From contig JAANMP010000054.1 in the NCBI GenBank assembly GCA_011250595.1, positions 1 to 33,945 on the forward strand: a stretch of 33,945 nt of DNA, written 5' to 3'. The translations under genes were made by a program, and so were the position numbers. This document shows, piece by piece, positions 1 to 8,741 of the stretch (positions are counted from its first letter, which is position 1; the number at the start of each line of letters is the position of its first letter). Source of the stretch: Bacillus sp. MM2020_1 (GTDB lineage: Bacteria; Bacillota; Bacilli; Bacillales; Cytobacillaceae). Under the pieces are notes generated by a model. The model made no database searches and had not been told where the DNA came from. It saw only the letters and a list, made by a program, of their open reading frames with translations.

Positions 1-50
1 AAAACTGGTGATGATTTTCGATAAAAACAGAAAATTAAGCTATTTTTTAA

Positions 51-87
51 TTGAATAATTATATATATCTGTGTATAATAATTCATT
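51..87 (+). promoter_or_regulatory. argC operon promoter with overlapping ArgR/AhrC boxes
   Basis: TTGAAT (51-56) and TATAAT (74-79) are separated by exactly 17 bp, a near-consensus sigma-A promoter. Two ARG-box-like sequences overlap it: TTGAATAATTATATATAT (51-68) and TGTGTATAATAATTCATT (70-87). The second matches about 12 of 18 positions of the Bacillus ARG box as I remember it (CATGAATAAAAATKCAAK). A repressor bound here would cover both promoter elements, so arginine repression by an ArgR/AhrC hexamer is inferred. No ahrC gene is in the window. Confidence 0.75.
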
Positions 88-114
88 ATTAAAGCAATTT
101 AGGAGTTGGAGAAA

Positions 115-1152
115 TTGAGGGCTGCAATTATCGGTGGAACTGGTTATGGAGCAATTGAGTTAGTTAGGTTAATCAATAAACACCCTTTTTTGGAGATTGG
201 TTCAGTTGTTTCTAACTCACAATCAGGGTCCAGTTTTAGTGGGATATATCCACATCTTTCTGAAATTGTTGATCAACCACTTGAAAAATTTGACGCAAAT
301 ACATTAAGTGAAAATAACGATATCGTGTTTTTGGCAACACCATCAAGTGTGAGTAGTAATCTTGTTCCTCAACTTTTGAAAAGCGGGATTAAATGTATAG
401 ACCTATCAGGAGATTTTCGATTGAGATCCTCAGAAGAATATGAAGCGTGGTATAAACATAAACCAGCTGATGAAGAATATCTAAAACAGTCAACCTATGG
501 ATTAAGTGAAATATATGCAGAAAAAATTAAATATGCTAATTTAATAGCCAATCCAGGCTGTTATCCGACTGCGACTACACTCGGTCTTATTCCGATATTA
601 AAAACAAATTTAGCTGATGAAAAGTCGATTATCATTGATGCAAAATCGGGTGTTTCTGGCGCTGGAAGAGGACTTTCCTTAACAGCTCACTACTCAGAAA
701 TAAATGAAAACTTAAAAGCTTACAAACTTGGAGCACATCAGCATATTCCTGAAATTGAGCAAGTACTTTCTGACGAGAGTGGAGATCCAATAACGGTTAC
801 ATTTACAACCCATCTTGTTCCGATGACAAGGGGAATTATGTGCACGATCTATGTGAACCTTAAAGAAGAAATTTCTACAAAAAAAGTTATAGATTTATAT
901 AAACAATTTTATCAAGAATCTCATTTTATAAGAGTACGGTCTGAGGGGAATATACCTTCAACAAAAGAGGTCAGTGGAAGTAATTATTGTGATATTGGGC
1001 TACATGTTGACGAGCGAACCAATCGGCTGACAATCGTTTCAGTTATCGATAATTTAGTTAAAGGGGCCGCCGGGCAGGCAATCCAAAATGTGAATTTAAT
1101 GAATGGCTGGGATGAGCGAACGGGGCTAACAGATATTCCAATGTACCCATGA
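115..1152 (+). CDS. argC: N-acetyl-gamma-glutamyl-phosphate reductase ArgC
   Basis: ArgC makes N-acetylglutamate semialdehyde from N-acetylglutamyl-5-phosphate with NADPH, the third step to ornithine. The protein opens with a Rossmann nucleotide motif (GGTGYGAIELVRL) and carries the catalytic cysteine in NPGCYPTATT (Cys149 from the start used here). The KSGVSGAGRG and GAHQHIPEIEQ segments are also typical. Length 345 aa is normal. I chose TTG at 115 because TAGGAG at 99-104 lies about 9 bases ahead; an in-frame TTG at 106 touches that ribosome site and would add three residues not expected for the family. It is the first gene of the argCJBD-carAB-argF operon. Confidence 0.95.
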   Translation: MRAAIIGGTGYGAIELVRLINKHPFLEIGSVVSNSQSGSSFSGIYPHLSEIVDQPLEKFDANTLSENNDIVFLATPSSVSSNLVPQLLKSGIKCIDLSGDFRLRSSEEYEAWYKHKPADEEYLKQSTYGLSEIYAEKIKYANLIANPGCYPTATTLGLIPILKTNLADEKSIIIDAKSGVSGAGRGLSLTAHYSEINENLKAYKLGAHQHIPEIEQVLSDESGDPITVTFTTHLVPMTRGIMCTIYVNLKEEISTKKVIDLYKQFYQESHFIRVRSEGNIPSTKEVSGSNYCDIGLHVDERTNRLTIVSVIDNLVKGAAGQAIQNVNLMNGWDERTGLTDIPMYP

Positions 1153-1208
1153 GTATAACTACCTTTTAGGTGTAGAACAAAGGGGATTTGAAGGGGGAAA
1201 TTAAATTG

Positions 1209-2435
1209 ATGCAGGCGATATCATCTAATGAAATTATTATTATAGAAGAAGGTAGTGTAACTTTACCAAAAGGGTACAAAGCAGGCGGTATGCACTGTGG
1301 ACTGAAAAGAAAACGACTTGATCTAGGATACGTCGTTTCAGAGGTTCCGGCAACAGCTGCCGGAGTGTATACTACCAACCTCTTTCAAGCAGCTCCATTG
1401 TTAGTTACCCAAGAAAGTATCGCAAAAGAAAAAAAGATTCAAGCGATTATCGTGAATTCAGGCAACGCTAATGCTTGTACTGGAGAGCAAGGGGTACAGG
1501 ATGCATTTGAAATGCAAAAAGAGTTTGCATCTCAATTAGGAATTGAAAACCATCTTGTCGGGGTAACCTCAACAGGCGTCATTGGTGAACTACTGCCGAT
1601 AGATAAAATAAAGGATGGTATTAAGCAAATCCTTCAAACTGAGCACGAAGATGTGACTAAATTTATGGAGGCAATCTTAACTACTGATACGAGTGTAAAG
1701 CACACTGCGGTCCAACTGAAAATCGACGGAAAAACAGTAAGTATTGGCGGTGCTTCAAAAGGGTCTGGGATGATTCATCCGAATATGGCCACTATGCTTG
1801 GATTTGTAACAACAGATGCAAACATTGAACAAGAAGAACTGCTTGAAGCACTTCGAGAGGTAACGAATCAAACTTTTAACATGATAACAGTTGATGGTGA
1901 TACAAGTACGAACGACATGGTCCTTTTACTGGCAAATGGATTAGCGGAGAATAATCAACTTACAAAAGACCACCCCGAATGGAATATTTTTAAACAGGGG
2001 TTGAAAATCGTTTGCGAATCCCTAGCTAAAAAAATTGCAAGAGACGGAGAGGGAGCTACAAAGCTAGTAGAAGTTCAAGTAAATGGCGGCTACAGCCAAA
2101 ACGCGGCAAGTTCAGTCGGCAAAGCCATTATTTCTTCCAACCTCGTCAAAACAGCTATTTATGGAACAGACCCTAACTGGGGAAGAATCGTTACTGCGAT
2201 CGGCTACAGTGGTGTACCAGTTGAACCTAACTCAATTAAGGTGGCAATTGGACCATTTACGGTATTCGAAAATGGTCTTCCGAGCAACTTTGTTGAGGAA
2301 GAAGTGAAGGAATACTTAGAGTCGGAAAATGTTAAATTAACTGTTGAATTAAATCAAGGTAAATATAGCGCTACAGCCTGGGGATGCGATTTAACTTATG
2401 ATTACGTGAAAATCAACGCATCATACCGCACGTAA
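1209..2435 (+). CDS. argJ: Bifunctional ornithine acetyltransferase / N-acetylglutamate synthase ArgJ
   Basis: ArgJ moves the acetyl group from N-acetylornithine to glutamate, closing the acetyl cycle, and in Bacillus can also use acetyl-CoA. It self-cleaves at an Ala-Thr bond; here the site is HPNMATMLGF with the nucleophilic Thr195. The C-terminal AWGCDLTYDYVKINASYRT is a family hallmark. Length is about 408 aa. Start choice: ATG 1209 (or TTG 1206) sits behind AAGGGGGAAA at 1191-1200, while the upstream TTG at 1188 precedes that ribosome site and is unlikely. The presence of argJ explains why no argA or argE is needed in the locus. Its ribosome site is the exact complement of the C-rich segment of the candidate sRNA at 17204-17213. 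Confidence 0.95.
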   Translation: MQAISSNEIIIIEEGSVTLPKGYKAGGMHCGLKRKRLDLGYVVSEVPATAAGVYTTNLFQAAPLLVTQESIAKEKKIQAIIVNSGNANACTGEQGVQDAFEMQKEFASQLGIENHLVGVTSTGVIGELLPIDKIKDGIKQILQTEHEDVTKFMEAILTTDTSVKHTAVQLKIDGKTVSIGGASKGSGMIHPNMATMLGFVTTDANIEQEELLEALREVTNQTFNMITVDGDTSTNDMVLLLANGLAENNQLTKDHPEWNIFKQGLKIVCESLAKKIARDGEGATKLVEVQVNGGYSQNAASSVGKAIISSNLVKTAIYGTDPNWGRIVTAIGYSGVPVEPNSIKVAIGPFTVFENGLPSNFVEEEVKEYLESENVKLTVELNQGKYSATAWGCDLTYDYVKINASYRT

Positions 2436-2448
2436 GGGGGACCTGAAA

Positions 2449-3246
2449 ATGAAATATATAGTCATTAAGTGCGGCGGAAGTGTGTTAGATAATCTCCCAA
2501 GATCCTTTTATGAAGATATAGTTTCACTTCATGAATCTGGTGAATGGATACCAATCATCGTTCATGGCGGCGGCCCACTAATTACGTCGTTATTAAAAAA
2601 TCTAAACGTCGAAACCACCTTCGTGAATGGTCTTAGAGTAACCAATCACGAAGTGTTAGACATAGTGGAAATGGTATTAAGCGGTTCAGTTAACAAACAA
2701 GTTGTTCGGAACATTATCGAAGTGGGGGGGAAGGCCATTGGCGTAAGTGGCGTTGATGGTTGCCTTTTACAAGCTGAACCAACCCAAAATGCAGAAAAAT
2801 TAGGATTTGTTGGGGAAGTAATTGGTGTTAACCACGAAGTAATCGAGGGAATCATTGCACAAGGAAATGTTCCTGTCATTTCTCCAGTCGGCATTGATAC
2901 AAGTGGACAGCGATATAACATTAATGGTGATATTGCTGCTTCAGCTATTGCCAAAGCTTTAGGAGCTAACCTATGTTTTATCAGTGATATCCCTGGAATC
3001 CTAGTTGAGAAAAATGGTGCTAAGACAAAACTTGATAAAGTCTCAAAGGCAACAATCGAGGAACTGATAAATAATAAGACCATTTATGGGGGAATGATTC
3101 CCAAAGTAAAAGCAGCAATTGATGGTCTTGTTCACAAAATACCCGAAGTTGGTATTATCAATGGATCTGAGAAAAGCAGCTTAATAGATTATGCAAATGG
3201 TAAAATAACCGGCACTAAAATTGTCCTAGAAGAGGGGATCGCGTAA
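2449..3246 (+). CDS. argB: Acetylglutamate kinase ArgB
   Basis: ArgB phosphorylates N-acetylglutamate with ATP. It belongs to the amino acid kinase fold: KCGGSVL near the N terminus and IIVHGGGPLI form the glycine-rich substrate/ATP loops, RYNINGDIAASAIAKALGA is the conserved central segment, and GGMIPKVKAA is the C-terminal nucleotide-site loop. At 265 aa it is the short kinase form, without the N-terminal helix found in many arginine-inhibited hexameric enzymes; that is a family inference, not a measurement. ATG at 2449 follows AAGGGGGA (2434-2441). The stop overlaps the argD start by one base (TAATG), which implies translational coupling. Confidence 0.95.
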   Translation: MKYIVIKCGGSVLDNLPRSFYEDIVSLHESGEWIPIIVHGGGPLITSLLKNLNVETTFVNGLRVTNHEVLDIVEMVLSGSVNKQVVRNIIEVGGKAIGVSGVDGCLLQAEPTQNAEKLGFVGEVIGVNHEVIEGIIAQGNVPVISPVGIDTSGQRYNINGDIAASAIAKALGANLCFISDIPGILVEKNGAKTKLDKVSKATIEELINNKTIYGGMIPKVKAAIDGLVHKIPEVGIINGSEKSSLIDYANGKITGTKIVLEEGIA

Positions 3247-4445
3247 TGGCAATCAATAATTCCATCTCACTAACATCACCAGTCATGGCAACATATACTC
3301 GCTTCCCTGTCACAGTTATTAAAGGGAAAGGCAGCTATGTTTGGGATGATCAGGGAACACAATATCTTGATTTCACTTCCGGAATAGCGACCTGTAACCT
3401 AGGGCATGTTCCAGATGTCGTAAAAGAAGCACTTGAGGAGCAATTACAAAATATTTGGCACTGTTCAAACCTTTACAACATCCCGAATCAGCAGCAATTG
3501 GCAGCCCTTCTTACCGCCAATAGTTGTGGTGACCAAGTTTTCTTTTGTAACAGTGGAGCAGAAGCTAATGAAGCCGCAATTAAGCTAGCACGGAGATATG
3601 CTAACAAAGTGAAGGAAAAAGAAGCACCTGAAATTGTCACCTTTCAGCAGTCCTTTCATGGGAGAACACTAGCCACCTTATCGGCTACAGGCCAAGAAAA
3701 AATTCAGCAAGGATTTGCTCCGTTAGTATCCGGGTTTAGTTATCTTCCTTTTAATGATGAAGAAGCACTTGAATTGCTATATACAATCGAGCCTGTTGCC
3801 GTTCTTCTTGAACTCGTTCAGGGCGAAGGAGGAGTCATCCCGGCGAATCAAGAATGGGTTAGTAAACTCGCAGAAATTTGTAAAGAACGAGAAATCCTCC
3901 TAATGGTTGACGAAATTCAAACAGGGATTGGCAGAACAGGCACACTGTTTGCCTATGAACAATACGGTATAGAGCCTGATGTCATTAGCGTTGCAAAGGG
4001 CCTTGGCTCAGGATTCCCGATCGGAGCAATTATTGCTAAGGAAGAAGCGGCCAAAGGTTTTGACCCAGGAAGCCACGGCAGTACCTTTGGCGGGAATCCA
4101 TTAGCAACAGCTGCCGGACTCGCAACGGTTAAACATTTTGTAAATACTAATATTTTAAATCAATCAAACGAAATTTCATCGTACTTAGATAAAAAATTGC
4201 AAGGCCTGAAGGAAAAGTACTCTTTTATCAAAGATATCCGCGGGCTCGGCCTTCTCAAGGGAATAGTAGTTGAAACGAATGCTTTAGAAATTGTTCAAAA
4301 AGCCATCGCAAACCAGCTTCTTATTTTAACAGCCGGCCCGAATGTAGTGAGGATTTTACCTCCATTAACAGTAACAAAAGAAGAAATTCATGAATTTATT
4401 AAAGCATTGGAAAAAACTTTCCAGAGTATAGAGAAAGGCGAGTGA
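3246..4445 (+). CDS. argD: Acetylornithine aminotransferase ArgD
   Basis: ArgD is a class III PLP aminotransferase that makes N-acetylornithine from the semialdehyde using glutamate. The PLP-binding lysine is K251 in VISVAKGLGSGFPIGA. The cofactor aspartate lies in LMVDEIQTGIGRTG, the phosphate-binding residues in FCNSGAEANEAAIKLAR, and the conserved GSHGSTFGGNPLA follows. Length 399 aa is slightly over the B. subtilis form. The start ATG overlaps the argB stop by one base and the stop overlaps the carA GTG by four (GTGA), so it is expressed as part of the operon. Confidence 0.95.
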   Translation: MAINNSISLTSPVMATYTRFPVTVIKGKGSYVWDDQGTQYLDFTSGIATCNLGHVPDVVKEALEEQLQNIWHCSNLYNIPNQQQLAALLTANSCGDQVFFCNSGAEANEAAIKLARRYANKVKEKEAPEIVTFQQSFHGRTLATLSATGQEKIQQGFAPLVSGFSYLPFNDEEALELLYTIEPVAVLLELVQGEGGVIPANQEWVSKLAEICKEREILLMVDEIQTGIGRTGTLFAYEQYGIEPDVISVAKGLGSGFPIGAIIAKEEAAKGFDPGSHGSTFGGNPLATAAGLATVKHFVNTNILNQSNEISSYLDKKLQGLKEKYSFIKDIRGLGLLKGIVVETNALEIVQKAIANQLLILTAGPNVVRILPPLTVTKEEIHEFIKALEKTFQSIEKGE

Positions 4446-5527
4446 ATATTTTGCAGAATGGATACCTTACTTTGGAAACGGGAGAAGTCTTTGAAGGAGT
4501 ACTAATTGGAGCCGATAAAGATTCTCTCGGAGAAGTAGTTTTTAATACTAGCATGACTGGGTATCAAGAGATCATCACCGATCCATCTTACGCTGGACAA
4601 ATCATTACCTTTTGTTACCCAATAATCGGAAGTTACGGAATTAATGCGCTCGATAATGAAAGTATCACCCCTGCATTATCAGGAGTAGTAATCGGGGATT
4701 TATGTGAAACACCGAGCCATTATCAATCTGTTAATAAATTTTCTGAGAAACTTAAAGACGCAGGAGTACCAGGGATTGCAGGAATTGATACGCGTCTCTT
4801 AGTAAAAACCATTCGCAACCGTGGGACGGTAAAAGGCTATTTAAGCAAGACAAAGAATGATGAAAATTTAGAATCAGATAATCGATCATTTTGGGTGGAT
4901 AAAGTATCAACGAAGAAGATTCAATATTTCAAAAACAATGGACCGCATGTGGTGCTCATGGATTATGGATTTAAAAAGTCAATTCTTAACGCCCTCCTAG
5001 ATGAAAATTGTGCAGTTACGATTGTTCCATACCATACACCTTATGAAAAAATTAAAGCATTGAATCCGGATGGAGTTTTATTCAGTAACGGCCCTGGGGA
5101 CCCAATGGAATTAAAAAAATGGTTTCCAGAAATAAAAAAGATCACCCAAAACTATCCTACACTCGGAATTTGTCTAGGGCATCAATTAATTGCCCTTGCA
5201 TATGGGGCTAAAACAACCAAATTAGCCTATGGACATCGCGGTGGCAATCATCCAGTTAAGGAAATAATGACAGGAAAAGTGAAAATCACCGCTCAAAACC
5301 ATGGCTATGTTGTTGTTGACGAAAGTATTGACACCAAAGTATTTGATATTAGCTATCGAAACGTAAATGATCGTTCGATTGAGGGGTTAAAGCATAAGAA
5401 TTACCCAATTCAAACGGTGCAATTTCATCCGGAAGCCCATCCAGGGCCAAGCGATACCGAATATATCTTAAAAGATTTTGTAACTCAGATAGCTTCTATG
5501 GGAGAGACTGTTTATGCCATTAAATAA
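4442..5527 (+). CDS. carA: Carbamoyl-phosphate synthase small (glutaminase) subunit, arginine-type
   Basis: CarA hydrolyses glutamine and passes ammonia to CarB. The N-terminal CPSase_sm domain (about residues 5-140) has TGMTGYQE-type residues, DPSYAGQIITF and DTRLLVKTIRNRGT. The C-terminal class I glutamine amidotransferase has Cys244 in LGICLGHQ and His329/Glu331 in QFHPEAHPGP. Length 361 aa is typical. GTG at 4442 overlaps the argD stop; a TTG nine bases on (4451) is an alternative start. Position inside the arg operon marks it as the arginine-dedicated enzyme, with the pyrimidine pair (pyrAA/pyrAB) presumably elsewhere. Confidence 0.93.
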   Translation: MNILQNGYLTLETGEVFEGVLIGADKDSLGEVVFNTSMTGYQEIITDPSYAGQIITFCYPIIGSYGINALDNESITPALSGVVIGDLCETPSHYQSVNKFSEKLKDAGVPGIAGIDTRLLVKTIRNRGTVKGYLSKTKNDENLESDNRSFWVDKVSTKKIQYFKNNGPHVVLMDYGFKKSILNALLDENCAVTIVPYHTPYEKIKALNPDGVLFSNGPGDPMELKKWFPEIKKITQNYPTLGICLGHQLIALAYGAKTTKLAYGHRGGNHPVKEIMTGKVKITAQNHGYVVVDESIDTKVFDISYRNVNDRSIEGLKHKNYPIQTVQFHPEAHPGPSDTEYILKDFVTQIASMGETVYAIK

Positions 5528-8500
5528 AAGCTTAAAAAAAGTACTAGTGATTGGATCAGGTCCAATTGTCATTGGGCAAGCTGCAGAATTTGATTATGCA
5601 GGCACGCAGGCATGTATAGCCTTGAAAGAAGAAGGAATTGAAGTTGTTTTAATTAATAATAACCCAGCGACCATCATGACCGATGAAGCCGTAGCCGACA
5701 AGGTCTATATAGAACCGCTTAACGTTGAAACCATTGAAAAGATCATCAAGAAAGAAAAACCTGATGGAATTATTGGTACACTAGGCGGCCAAACTGGATT
5801 AAATTTAACCGTGCAACTTTATGAACAAAATATTTTAGAAAAATACAATGTTGAATTATTAGGAACATCTGTTGAGTCTATCCAAAATGGGGAGGACAGA
5901 GAAAAGTTCCGTAATTTGATGCTTCAAATTGGCGAACCAATTCCTGAATCGGCTATCATTCACAGCTTTGAGGAGGGCATAGCCTTCGTAAAAGAAATTG
6001 GATTCCCAGTTATTATTCGCCCTGCGTATACACTTGGAGGGGATGGGGGCGGCTTTGCTTATAATGATGAAGAACTAGAAACGGTTCTTAAGAAAGGTTT
6101 AGCTGCAAGTCCCATTCAGCAGGTATTAGTCGAAAGAAGTATCAAAGGCTGGAAAGAAATTGAGTATGAAGTCATGAGAGACGCAAATGATACATGCATC
6201 ATTGTTTGCAATATGGAAAATATGGACCCGGTGGGTGTTCATACTGGAGATTCGATTGTCGTAGCTCCATCGCAAACATTAACAGATGTTCAATATCAAA
6301 TGCTTCGTGATTCTTCTATTAAAGTAATTAAAGAACTAAAGATTATCGGTGGTTGTAACATCCAGTTTGCTCTACATCCGGAGTCAAATCAGTATTATAT
6401 TATCGAAGTAAATCCACGGGTGAGTCGTTCATCGGCACTTGCATCGAAAGCAACTGGTTATCCAATTGCCCGGATGGCAGCGAAGTGTGCGGTTGGGTAT
6501 CATTTGGATGAGATTGTGAATCCGATAACAGGGAATACCTTTGCATCCTTTGAGCCAGCGATTGATTATATTGTGGTAAAACTACCTCGCTTCCCTTTTG
6601 ATAAATTCCCTGAGGCGGACCGGACCTTAGGAACACAAATGAAGGCAACCGGGGAAGTTATGGCGATTGATCGGACCTTTGAAGGTGCCTTAAATAAAGC
6701 CATTCGCTCAATGGAAATGAATGTTTATGGACTTTGCCTCGAGAAAAATAAATTTATTGCTGAACTGGACTTGAATGAACTACTTAAACAGGCAAATGAC
6801 CAGCGTTTATTCATCATTGCTGAATCGTTTAGAAGAGGTATCACACTTGAAAAAGTGCAACAGTTGACCGAGATTGATCCATGGTTTTTGCACAAAATTA
6901 GCTCAATCGTAACGTTAGAAACGGAATTAGCCTCCTATAATTGGAGCGAGGTTCCAGTTTCCTTACTCAAGCAGGCGAAGCAAAATAATATTGCTGATAA
7001 GCTAATATCGCAAATATATGCAATTCCAGAAAAACAAGTAAGAGACAAGTGGAAGGAACTGGACTGGAAACCAGGCTATAAAATGGTTGATACTTGTTCA
7101 GCTGAATTTGATGCTGTTACACCTTACTATTATTCAACCTGGCACGGGTTTGACGAGGTTGAGGTTACAGGTAAGAAAAAGATTCTTGTCATTGGCTCAG
7201 GTCCGATTCGAATTGGGCAAGGGATTGAATTTGATTACTGTTCGGTACATGCGGCAAAAGCAATCAAGAAAAAGGGCTACGAGGCAGTGGTGATTAATAA
7301 TAACCCTGAGACAGTTAGTACCGATTATTCTGTTGCGGACCGTCTGTATTTTGAGCCCCTAGCGGCTGAGGATGTACTTCATGTCATCGAAAAAGAACAG
7401 GTTGAAGGTGTGTTGATTCAGTTTGGCGGGCAAACGGCCATTAATTTAGCACATGATTTAGAAGAAGAAGGGATCAAAATATTAGGGACCTCTGTAAAAA
7501 ATGTCGATCGCTTAGAAGATCGTAAAGAATTTTACCAGTTGCTTGAAGACCTTGACATACCGCATATAGAGGGTCAAACCGTTACTCATCCAGATGAACT
7601 CATAGAAGCAGCTACAAAACTGGGTTATCCAGTCCTGGTGCGTCCATCCTATGTCATTGGCGGACAATCCATGTTTACTATTTTTTCAGAAGAGGAATTG
7701 AGCCAGTATATAATACAGCTTGGAAAAAATTCGCAGACAACGATGTGGCCATTATTAGTAGATAAATATTTACCTGGACTAGAGTGCGAGATTGATGTCA
7801 TTTGTGATGGGAAAGATATCGTCGTACCGGGAATCTTTGAACATATCGAAAAAGCCGGGGTCCACTCTGGAGACAGTATCTCGGTGTTCCCGCCCGTTTC
7901 ACTGTCCGAAAATATGAAAGAAACATTAATTGACTACGCTGGGAAAATCGCTAACTCTGCACCGGTGATTGGAATCATGAACATTCAATTTGTTATCTAT
8001 GAAGATCTGGTTAATGTACTTGAAGTTAATCCTCGATCATCCAGAACGGTACCAATCATGAGCAAGGTCACAGGAATCCCGATGATTGAATGGGCGACGC
8101 GTGTTCAATTAGGAGAGATGCTCACCGACCTATGTTCAACAAAGGGACTATTGGATGAACCTGATTATTATTCAGTGAAAACACCGGTATTTTCATCAAG
8201 TAAGCTTAAAGGTGTCGACCATGTGCTCGGACCTGAAATGAAATCAACAGGTGAAGCGCTTGGCATGGGAGTAACCTATCAAGAGGCACTTGAAAAGTCT
8301 ATTCCATCACTTGGCGGGCAAACCGAGGAAAATTATCTTTTCTGTTCCATTTCTGATCGAGATAAGCAAGAATCTCTCCCAATTATGCAGGACCTTGTAA
8401 AAAAACGATACAAGATTGCGGCCACAGCAGGGACTGCTGCCTATTTTCAAAGCGCTGGAATTCAGGTTGAAAAAGTGATCAAGAATGAAGATGAGGTCAT

Positions 8501-8741
8501 TGAACTTTTCCGAAATCAGCCCATGAAGGCAGTTATTAATATACCGAATCAGGGTCGTAATAAAATTAAATTTGGTTTCCAAATTCGCGAACATGCCGTT
8601 CGCTACAAGATACCGGTATTTACACACTTAGATACAATTGAAGCGATAATCGGCCTGGAAAAAGGGTCTCCATCCGATTTTGAGGTTCGTTCTGTGAATG
8701 AATATTATAAGTTGGAAGAAAGAGGTGCTGTACATGGGTGA
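5514..8741 (+). CDS. carB: Carbamoyl-phosphate synthase large subunit, arginine-type
   Basis: CarB forms carbamoyl phosphate from bicarbonate, ammonia and two ATP. Two homologous ATP-grasp halves are visible: each starts with a nucleotide motif (VIGSGPIVIGQAAEFDYAG at residue 10; VIGSGPIRIGQGIEFDY near 560) and holds its own ATP-grasp core (PVIIRPAYTLGG; PVLVRPSYVIGGQSM). The last ~130 residues are an MGS-like allosteric domain. Where E. coli CarB has Asn1015-Thr-Thr1017 at the UMP site, this protein has N1009-I-P1011, so the UMP-contacting threonine appears replaced by proline; this fits an arginine-specific, UMP-insensitive enzyme. At 1075 aa it is full length. ATG 5514 lies within the end of carA (14-base overlap). 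Confidence 0.94.
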   Translation: MPLNKSLKKVLVIGSGPIVIGQAAEFDYAGTQACIALKEEGIEVVLINNNPATIMTDEAVADKVYIEPLNVETIEKIIKKEKPDGIIGTLGGQTGLNLTVQLYEQNILEKYNVELLGTSVESIQNGEDREKFRNLMLQIGEPIPESAIIHSFEEGIAFVKEIGFPVIIRPAYTLGGDGGGFAYNDEELETVLKKGLAASPIQQVLVERSIKGWKEIEYEVMRDANDTCIIVCNMENMDPVGVHTGDSIVVAPSQTLTDVQYQMLRDSSIKVIKELKIIGGCNIQFALHPESNQYYIIEVNPRVSRSSALASKATGYPIARMAAKCAVGYHLDEIVNPITGNTFASFEPAIDYIVVKLPRFPFDKFPEADRTLGTQMKATGEVMAIDRTFEGALNKAIRSMEMNVYGLCLEKNKFIAELDLNELLKQANDQRLFIIAESFRRGITLEKVQQLTEIDPWFLHKISSIVTLETELASYNWSEVPVSLLKQAKQNNIADKLISQIYAIPEKQVRDKWKELDWKPGYKMVDTCSAEFDAVTPYYYSTWHGFDEVEVTGKKKILVIGSGPIRIGQGIEFDYCSVHAAKAIKKKGYEAVVINNNPETVSTDYSVADRLYFEPLAAEDVLHVIEKEQVEGVLIQFGGQTAINLAHDLEEEGIKILGTSVKNVDRLEDRKEFYQLLEDLDIPHIEGQTVTHPDELIEAATKLGYPVLVRPSYVIGGQSMFTIFSEEELSQYIIQLGKNSQTTMWPLLVDKYLPGLECEIDVICDGKDIVVPGIFEHIEKAGVHSGDSISVFPPVSLSENMKETLIDYAGKIANSAPVIGIMNIQFVIYEDLVNVLEVNPRSSRTVPIMSKVTGIPMIEWATRVQLGEMLTDLCSTKGLLDEPDYYSVKTPVFSSSKLKGVDHVLGPEMKSTGEALGMGVTYQEALEKSIPSLGGQTEENYLFCSISDRDKQESLPIMQDLVKKRYKIAATAGTAAYFQSAGIQVEKVIKNEDEVIELFRNQPMKAVINIPNQGRNKIKFGFQIREHAVRYKIPVFTHLDTIEAIIGLEKGSPSDFEVRSVNEYYKLEERGAVHG

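Noticed and set aside
106..114. TTG at 106 as the argC start
   Set aside because: It directly follows and partly overlaps the ribosome site; TTG 115 has proper spacing and the usual ArgC N terminus.
2646..3083. 145-aa minus-strand frame inside argB, and similar long frames inside carB, argF, argG, argH and gltB
   Set aside because: Shadows of well-supported genes, with no ribosome sites and no family resemblance.
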